DNA of 64,000 nt from Apiosordaria backusii. Its lineage: Eukaryota > Ascomycota > Sordariomycetes > Sordariales > Lasiosphaeriaceae. The stretch's first letter is position 1. Every line of letters begins with the position of its first letter. The notes under the pieces were generated by a model. That model was not told where the DNA came from and made no database searches. It saw nothing but the letters and a program-made list of their open reading frames with translations. Positions 58,253 through 64,000 of this stretch are shown here, piece after piece. Position numbers and translations under genes: made by a program. The stretch covers positions 372,001 through 436,000 of the forward strand of contig JAUKTV010000011.1 in the NCBI GenBank assembly GCA_030549205.1. Direction: 5' to 3'.

Positions 58253-59103
58253 ATGGTAATCCATATCGAACCCCCTAAATATCCAAACTGGTTGCTTCCT
58301 GATGATCCGACTGATGGGCCCTACTACATCCTCGTATCAAATGCAAGTCTCTTTCCTTCTTAACTTTTTAAAACGAACCTTCGTTAACAGTTAGAAGCTT
58401 CCTAGTAAAACTACTTGGCAAGAATTTCGAGACTTTATCTTCGATTCACTTCCCCAAGACAAGAAGTGTGAAGTCTTTGTCCACATCCACAATACAAACA
58501 GAAACAGGGGATGGGTTCGGGTCTGTAGATACACACAGTTCGAATATATGAAAAGTAGGTTCTCCCTTTATTTTATTTTGGAGGAGGGAAACATGCTAAC
58601 CAACTTTTGGCAGAATTCCTAGCGGATATCAACTTCAAAGGTCGTCCTGTAAAGGTCGCTGACCCAGGATACCGCATGGGCCACTCACAGCAGCCTGCTC
58701 CGTCGATGACAGCACCCTGGGGAGCTCAAGCTCAAGCACACATGGGCCACCCACAGCAGCCTGCTCCGCCGATGACAGGACCCTGGGGAACCCAAGCCAG
58801 CAACCTCAATTCCCCATGCCCCCAGAAACGCAAGCAGCGTTTATGGCACAAGCTGCCTGGCCTCAACCGCAGGTCTACGCAATGCCCCCCTTTTCCCAGC
58901 CCTACTTCCAACCTGTTGTTCAGCCCGGAATGGCACCTGGAATGGCATCCTGGGGTTACCCCCAAATGCCGGCATTCTACGGTGCTCAAGGACTGCAACC
59001 AACAATGTACGACCCAGCCTCTCAGGCTCAGGCTCAGTGGGCATTTCAGCAGCAGCAGCAGCAAATGTACCCATTCTACCCCGGAATGTTCCAAGCTGCC
59101 TAG
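58253..59103 (+). pseudogene. RRM-like RNA-binding protein gene with an apparent -1 frameshift
   Basis: Probable RNA-binding protein. Exons: 58253-58342, 58395 (or 58398)-58554, then 58614 onward. The joined N-terminus reads PYYILVSN, LPSKTTWQEFRDFI, EVFVHIHNTNRNRGWVRV, FLADINFKGRPVKV, which follows the RRM fold. Intron 1 must start at GCAAGT (GC-AG type); intron 2 is GTAGGT with a GCTAAC branch. Two 20-residue repeats follow (MGHSQQPAPSMT, MGHPQQPAPPMT). At about 58796-58799 the reading frame changes: the Gln/Pro/Ala/Met-rich tail (PMPPETQAAFMAQAAWPQP ... PFYPGMFQAA) is in another frame to 59103. One missing base, an assembly error, or programmed slippage could explain this. In the original frame the protein ends at 59119 with an atypical tail. 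Confidence 0.6.
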
Positions 59104-59369
59104 CAGCCTGCTCCAGTGAGCCTTCTTTCTCTCTTGTTTATCACCGATATTTGTGAAGGCCAAGTCTCTGACATTGATTTGTACACAGGTCACGGGAGTA
59201 ACCCACCAACTCGGTGCGCCGCACATCACAAACCCCCAAAACCACTTGACCACCAAGACTGGCGACAACTCGCGCAACAAACGCTAACGGCGCACTCACA
59301 CGCACACACACGGAGACATGGCCTCCCCTTCAGGAAACAAGCAAGATCATAAAAAAACACTCCCCCCTT

Positions 59370-59715
59370 TCTTTCGTACATTTCCTCAGACAAAAAAACC
59401 AAAACACCAAAAAAATCGGCATTTCCTACATCTCCTCAGTCAAAAACAAAACCCCAAAAACATCAGCATTTCCTTCGTACATCTCCTCACTCAACAACAA
59501 AAACAAAACCCCCAAAAAATCAGCATTTCCTTCGTACATGTACATCTCCCCACTCTCAAAAAAAAAAAAAAAAACCCCCAAAAACATCACCATTTCCTAC
59601 ATCAATCTCCTCGGTCAAAAACAAAACCCCCAGAAAATCACCATTTCCTTCGTACATCTCCCCACTCAACAACAAAAAAAAACCCAAAAACATCACCATT
59701 TCCTACATCAACAAT
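59370..59715. repeat. A/C-rich minisatellite (about 55-65 bp units)
   Basis: Five or six degenerate units contain CATTTCCT(T)CGTACATCTCC then CACTCAAAAACAAAACCCCC. Poly-A and poly-C tract lengths vary between copies. It lies just downstream of the RRM-like gene. Confidence 0.85.
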
Positions 59716-60016
59716 CAGGTCAACCAGGTCACAACAGGATTCGCTCTCTCGGGGGGCGAAAATGGTAATGGATAATTGGATATCGAGAAGCAAGCAACAA
59801 GGGCAGTTTTCAGTCATGTACTAATAGCACTTTACACACTCATTTCATAGCACACGTAATGAAATTCTTTCTTTCGTTCTCACACAAACCTGAAATGTGC
59901 CTGAAATGTGCCCGTCTGCCTGTTCATCCCTTTCAAATCTTTACAATTATTCCATAGCACAAGTAATGACATTCTTTCTTTCTCTCTCACAAAAGCCTCA
60001 AGGTACCCAAAATATG

Positions 60017-60039
60017 CCCTGCCTGCCTGCCTGCCTGCC

Positions 60040-60076
<37 letters not shown>

Positions 60077-60084
60077 GCCTGTCT
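60017..60084. repeat. (TGCC)n(TGTC)n tetranucleotide microsatellite
   Basis: About six TGCC units run into about nine TGTC units, then a mixed end. The TGCC/TGTC difference is a single C/T step. Confidence 0.95.
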
Positions 60085-60402
60085 ATCCACATCTCTCAAA
60101 TCCCAACCCCTCTGAAACACCTCCTCCTGCCTGACATCATCACTCATTCAACCTCGTCTCGCATCGAGGTCGAGGTCGAGGTCCTTCACCCTGGTCACCC
60201 GCCAGATCCGCAATCTTGGACTTTGCCACTGCTTGCCGCCGATAGCGGACTCGGAGGTCTCCCCGATGGCATGGCCATGTTGACGCTCGCTCGCTCGCTT
60301 GCTCAAACGGATGCCGCCGCCCATTGGGCCACCGTGCATCCTGACTCAGATGTGAAGCCAGCCGCACATTTTCATTCCTATTTCGGCTCGTTCCCACTCA
60401 AA

Positions 60403-60830
60403 TGATGGCCAGAACGAGCGTCACCAACCAGCTGAACCACCCAAAAAGAAGCAAGCGTGAGGTGTGAGGTGTGCCACTACCTGCACATCACATGATGGCC
60501 AGAACGAGCGTCACCAACCAGCTGAACCGCCATAAAAAGAAGCAAGCGTGAGGTGTGAGGTGTGAGGTGTGAGGTGTGAGGTGTGAGGTGTGAGGTGTGA
60601 GGTGTGAGGTGTGAGGTGTGAGGTGTGAGGTGTGAGGTGTGCCACTCACCACCTGCATCATCACACATGATACATGATGACCAAGTTGAAATTGAACCTC
60701 AACAACTCGCTTACAGGTACCCTCCAACAATAAACGATTGCCAGGGTGAGCGTCAACAACCACAACCATAACCAGCTGAACCTCCCAAAAAAACCAAGTG
60801 TGAGGTGTAGGGTGTGCCACTACCTTACCA
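60403..60830. repeat. 90-bp duplication with expanded GTGAGGT heptamer array
   Basis: Two near-identical units start at GATGGCCAGAACGAGCG (60404 and 60494). In the first the GTGAGGT heptamer occurs twice; in the second it is expanded to about 13 copies (60548-60641). A third, degenerate unit lies at about 60733-60830. The unit includes CACCAACCAGCTGAACC. Confidence 0.9.
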
Positions 60831-61360
60831 GGTACCTGGATCATCGCAAACAATTGCCAAAACCGCAAGTAAACAACCCTGCTCAACTTTCCCAAAAAAG
60901 ACAAAAACGAACCCGAACCAAACCCCAAACACACACACACACCCACACACACGAAGCAGCCACAGCAAAAACAAACAGGTCACATGTTCGTTCGTTCGTG
61001 CCCGTGCGTGCGGTGTATGCATGCATGCATGCAATGCAGCGGGATGTTCACACTCACTCTTGGAAACTCACAGTAAATGATTGCCAAAAGTTTCCCAAAA
61101 AGAGACAATTCGTGCCCTGCATGCAATGGTTCACACTATTGAGAATGAGAATGCGGGTGTGAGACACCCCGAAAGACGTCGGGCATTGCCAGCACATAGC
61201 ACATACACTACAGCAAGCAACACACACACACCACACCGGTCTCGTTTGTTTCTGTCATCCGAAACAGTCAAAAGTGATGGCTCACATTTGCAAACGGAGT
61301 TTTCCGCCCTGTCTTTGTTGCGCGGCCAAGGGGGTGAACGGATCATGTGTGTGTGTGGGT

Positions 61361-61385
61361 GGCGTGGCGTGGCGTGGCGTGGCGT
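61361..61385. repeat. (GGCGT)5 microsatellite
   Basis: Five perfect GGCGT units preceded by a (GT)n tract at 61346-61357. Confidence 0.95.
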
Positions 61386-62001
61386 GATGGGCTTGCTTGT
61401 GGCTTGCTGCATGGCTTGGGAGGAACTTGCTTAGACTCGATTCCCCCCCGATCGCGCCCGATCGCGGTGACGGTGGTGGTATGCTGACACTGTCGGTCTC
61501 TCCCCAGGTTTGACACACACCTTTGAGCACAAATCTAAACAACCTTTTGTTCATAACTTATCCCTTGACGGTTCATAAAGTTATCCCTTGACATAAACAA
61601 ACACAAAGAACCAGATGCTGGATACAGACATAATACCTTGTTACCTAGCGCTACATATCTAACCCCTAAAATAACCTACATATTTGACCCTGTACTCACA
61701 AGAAGAGAAGAAAAAAAACCCAATATTACCTTGCCCCCCGTTTTTTTTTTCTTTTGTGTGTATGTAGTTGTGGCCGTCGGCCTGCCAGTAGCAGCAACCC
61801 AAACAAAAAACAGAGAGAGAAGACAATGCGAAGCTCTGTGTGTGCGTGTGCTTGCGAAAGACGAGCAGGAAACCGGTGTGGCAAAGCAGCTGTTACTGGC
61901 CGAACACCCTCTGAAGGAAAATCCATCCATCCATCCGAACAGTGGCAGTCCTTTTTGCAGACAAAACGAGCCCAAAGATATTATGCGCAGTAGGACACCA
62001 T

Positions 62002-62137
62002 AGGAAAAAAAAAAGACAAGAATCATGAAGGAAAAAAAGACAAGAATCATAAAGGAAAAAAAGACAAGAATCATAAAGGAAAAAAAAGACAAGAATCACC
62101 AAGGAAAAAAAAAGACAAGAATCATCAAGGAAAAAAA
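62002..62137. repeat. About 23-bp A-rich tandem repeat, six copies
   Basis: The unit is GAAAAAAAGACAAGAATCAT plus AAAG/CAAG; the A-run length varies from 7 to 11. It lies about 140 bp downstream of the SET gene stop. Confidence 0.92.
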
Positions 62138-62275
62138 CGGCACAAACAAAAACACCGCTGCTCCGCCTCCCCAACCATCATTCCCAATCCTGAACTCATT
62201 GATACCCCTCACACATTCGGCAATGCTGTTTGACACCGTAGTCCTGTGTCCGTCCCCGGTGAGAATCGAGACACA

Positions 62276-64000
62276 TCAGAGCCCTTCAACAACGCCATAG
62301 GCCTGGTCCCTGTTGTACCCACGGCCATACCTGACAGTCACCTCCTCACCGTCAAACAGTAGCCTGCTCGCAACAATCAGCATCCTCCACCTGCCCTCGT
62401 ACTTCTTGACCATGATCTCGCAGGAAGGAGTGGTAGAGTGCGTCACCCCTCGCGCCCAATTGCCCATATTCTTGCAGTAGAGCTCTGCAACGACGGCATC
62501 GTTCAGATCCGGGCGGCGGAACTCCATCGCCCACTCCCCGATAGGGACCGTACCAGGAGGCACCAGCTCGCCCAGCATCTCACCGATGACAGCGTAGGAT
62601 TTGAACATGCCCACAGTACGTACCCCGCTGCCCCTGGACCCGTCAATAGACACCCGCGGTACGTCGGATATAAACCTTGAAGCACACTTGCAGGTTTTCT
62701 TCCTCTTGCAAGCGCTGCAGTACTTGTCATAGACGGTCGTCGGGTCCACGGGCCATGGCCAGGACCGTTTCCACCCCGCTGGCTTTGGCCAAACGTGATC
62801 AGCGTTGAACGCATTCTCTTTGATCAACTTGTACGGCTTGAGCAACGGCGCCAACTCCTCGGTGGAGAGATCATTGGTGTTTTCCGACTCAAAGACAAAG
62901 TCTGGCAGTTCGTCGTTCTCCCAGATGCTGCCTTGGAGGGTTTTGCCCACGGCACACATGTCGCGGAGGAACGGGTCGTTCAACTGGTCGTGGAAGGTCG
63001 AAACCTGATCTTGAAAGAGAGCCAGCTGCTCAAAGCCCCGATCGGGCGGAAGAAGGCAGAGAAGACCGTCGTAGGCCCCGCAAATCGTCTTCCAACACTT
63101 TCCCTCGCGGACGTAATCGTTGAGTTTGTCCTTGTCAGGCTCTTCCCAGCCAAGCTCGTGGAGCAAGAGATCAGTAGTGTCCTGCTGTGCTGGCTGGGGA
63201 GCTGCCCTAGCCTGCTCCAGTTCTTCTGCTTTGGCGTCGAGCCACTCTGCAAGCTTCATTTTGCAGACGCGGGAGATGAATAGGTTCAGCTCAGGAGCAT
63301 CCCGTGGAAGGCGATCGCCATTGCCATTGTTGATGAGATCGAAGCCCGACGGGGGAGGGCATTGCTCCCTCGTAAAGCGTTTCCACTCCCTCATGAGCAG
63401 GGCCAGGCGGTCAAAAGCAGGCCTTCCGAATACCTGTTGAGGCTGAATGTTGTTGTACACGGTGTTTTGGCAGGAGCGAAGCATGCTTGCAAGATTCTGA
63501 CCAGCATGGGCGAGAGAGCTCTGGGGAATTTCCGGGACAGGCTGAATTTCCGGGACAGGCTGACTTTCCGGGACAGGCTGACTTTCCGGGACAGGCTCCT
63601 CTCCGAAGGGGTCTTGGGAGCGCAGGTAATCCATGACGCGTTGTTTCTTTGCCGAGCGAGGTGATGATGACTCTGTTGATGAAGGTCTTTTGGAGTGAAC
63701 CAACCTGGCTGTTTTCCGAAGTGGTGACATCTCAGTTTGACTTGGTGGAGGTGGTAAAGAGCGATTATGGTATTGTGACAATGGAGCGGCTTGATGAGCG
63801 GTTTGGAAGGTTTGTTCGGAGAGATCTAGGAAAGAGTTTGGGTGGCGGAGTTGGGAGCGAAGCGCTTCTATTTGAACTTCAGGTCGGGATACCGCATTGT
63901 TCCACCCAGAAGCAGGTTCAGATGCAGGTTGAGAGTTACGTGGCGCAGACGACCTCGGGGGAGACTCAATGACTGCTGGGGGGGCCGCCGCAGGCGGCTG
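62276..64000 (-). CDS. Divergent SET-domain protein (5' end beyond window)
   Basis: Possible protein-lysine methyltransferase-like protein. The frame is open from the window edge to the stop at 62276 (575 codons, no intron), so the N-terminus may be missing; an internal ATG at 63730 is an alternative start. The first part is Pro/Ser-rich, with a basic RSAKKQR stretch and four 18-bp PVPES/PVPEI repeats (63529-63600). The middle has no recognised domain. At about 62670-62720 a Cys cluster CSACKRKKTCKC resembles a pre-SET motif. The C-terminal 110 residues fit a SET core: MLGELVPPG, then GNWARGVTHSTTPSCE, then LFDGEEVTVRYGRGY. The usual NHS is THS and the GEE(L/I)TxDY aspartate is Arg, so catalytic activity is doubtful. 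I do not know its function. Confidence 0.75.
   Translation of the reverse strand, partial: QPPAAAPPAVIESPPRSSAPRNSQPASEPASGWNNAVSRPEVQIEALRSQLRHPNSFLDLSEQTFQTAHQAAPLSQYHNRSLPPPPSQTEMSPLRKTARLVHSKRPSSTESSSPRSAKKQRVMDYLRSQDPFGEEPVPESQPVPESQPVPEIQPVPEIPQSSLAHAGQNLASMLRSCQNTVYNNIQPQQVFGRPAFDRLALLMREWKRFTREQCPPPSGFDLINNGNGDRLPRDAPELNLFISRVCKMKLAEWLDAKAEELEQARAAPQPAQQDTTDLLLHELGWEEPDKDKLNDYVREGKCWKTICGAYDGLLCLLPPDRGFEQLALFQDQVSTFHDQLNDPFLRDMCAVGKTLQGSIWENDELPDFVFESENTNDLSTEELAPLLKPYKLIKENAFNADHVWPKPAGWKRSWPWPVDPTTVYDKYCSACKRKKTCKCASRFISDVPRVSIDGSRGSGVRTVGMFKSYAVIGEMLGELVPPGTVPIGEWAMEFRRPDLNDAVVAELYCKNMGNWARGVTHSTTPSCEIMVKKYEGRWRMLIVASRLLFDGEEVTVRYGRGYNRDQAYGVVEGL
63529..63600. repeat. 18-bp in-frame tandem repeat in the SET gene
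   Basis: Four copies of TTCCGGGACAGGCTGACT-like units encode PVPES or PVPEI on the minus strand. The two central copies are identical. Confidence 0.9.

Larger units (their letters stand above)
59104..62275. other. Gene-free, simple-repeat-rich region
   Basis: About 3.2 kb without a credible gene. It contains A/C-rich minisatellites, tetranucleotide, pentanucleotide and heptanucleotide arrays, (CA)n at 60930-60950, (TGCA)n at 61016-61032, and near-duplicated 90-bp units. Open frames simply translate the repeats. Confidence 0.75.

Overview
The window is nuclear DNA of a filamentous ascomycete. Genes carry short GT-AG introns (about 49 to 80 nt, often with a CTAAC/CTGAC branch site), and the protein families are fungal. 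The central block has the conserved Pezizomycotina mating-type order: SLA2 - MAT1-1-1 - MAT1-1-2 - MAT1-1-3 - APN2 - COX13 - APC5. Three MAT1-1 genes, including the HPG-type MAT1-1-2 and the HMG-box MAT1-1-3, point to Sordariomycetes. The MAT1-1-1 protein reads, from memory, very like FMR1 of Podospora, so I infer Sordariales near Podospora. Only the MAT1-1 idiomorph is visible; no MAT1-2-1 was recognised.

Layout. 1-813: 3' end of DNA polymerase zeta (rev3). 3117-9053: a Num1/ApsA-type cortical nuclear-migration protein with two internal repeat arrays. 9054-15963: a gene-free stretch of about 6.9 kb packed with minisatellites and a dispersed GACCGGTC palindrome. 15964-22871: cwc24, atg3 and sla2. 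25358-29664: MAT1-1 locus. 31986-38707: apn2, cox13, apc5. 39734-42282: a PA-TM-RING ubiquitin ligase whose signal peptide lies on a separate exon. 43339-47878: valyl-tRNA synthetase with cytosolic and mitochondrial starts, and ribosomal protein eL37. 48557-56338: elp6, an MFS transporter, a mitochondrial thioredoxin-like protein, a rhamnose-mutarotase-like protein and a Sos7-type kinetochore protein. 58253-64000: a repeat-rich end with an RRM-like gene that carries an apparent frameshift, and a divergent SET-domain gene that runs off the window.

Functionally this is mostly housekeeping (translesion synthesis, splicing, autophagy, endocytosis, base-excision repair, respiration, APC/C, translation) around the sex-determining locus. 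The genes are not an operon. Several pairs are divergent and probably share promoters (atg3/sla2, MAT1-1-2/MAT1-1-3, apn2/cox13, RING gene/valS). Exon models were joined by hand from frame, splice sites and family motifs; transcripts were not available. The least certain points are the C-terminus of MAT1-1-3, the first exon of sla2, and the integrity of the RRM-like gene.
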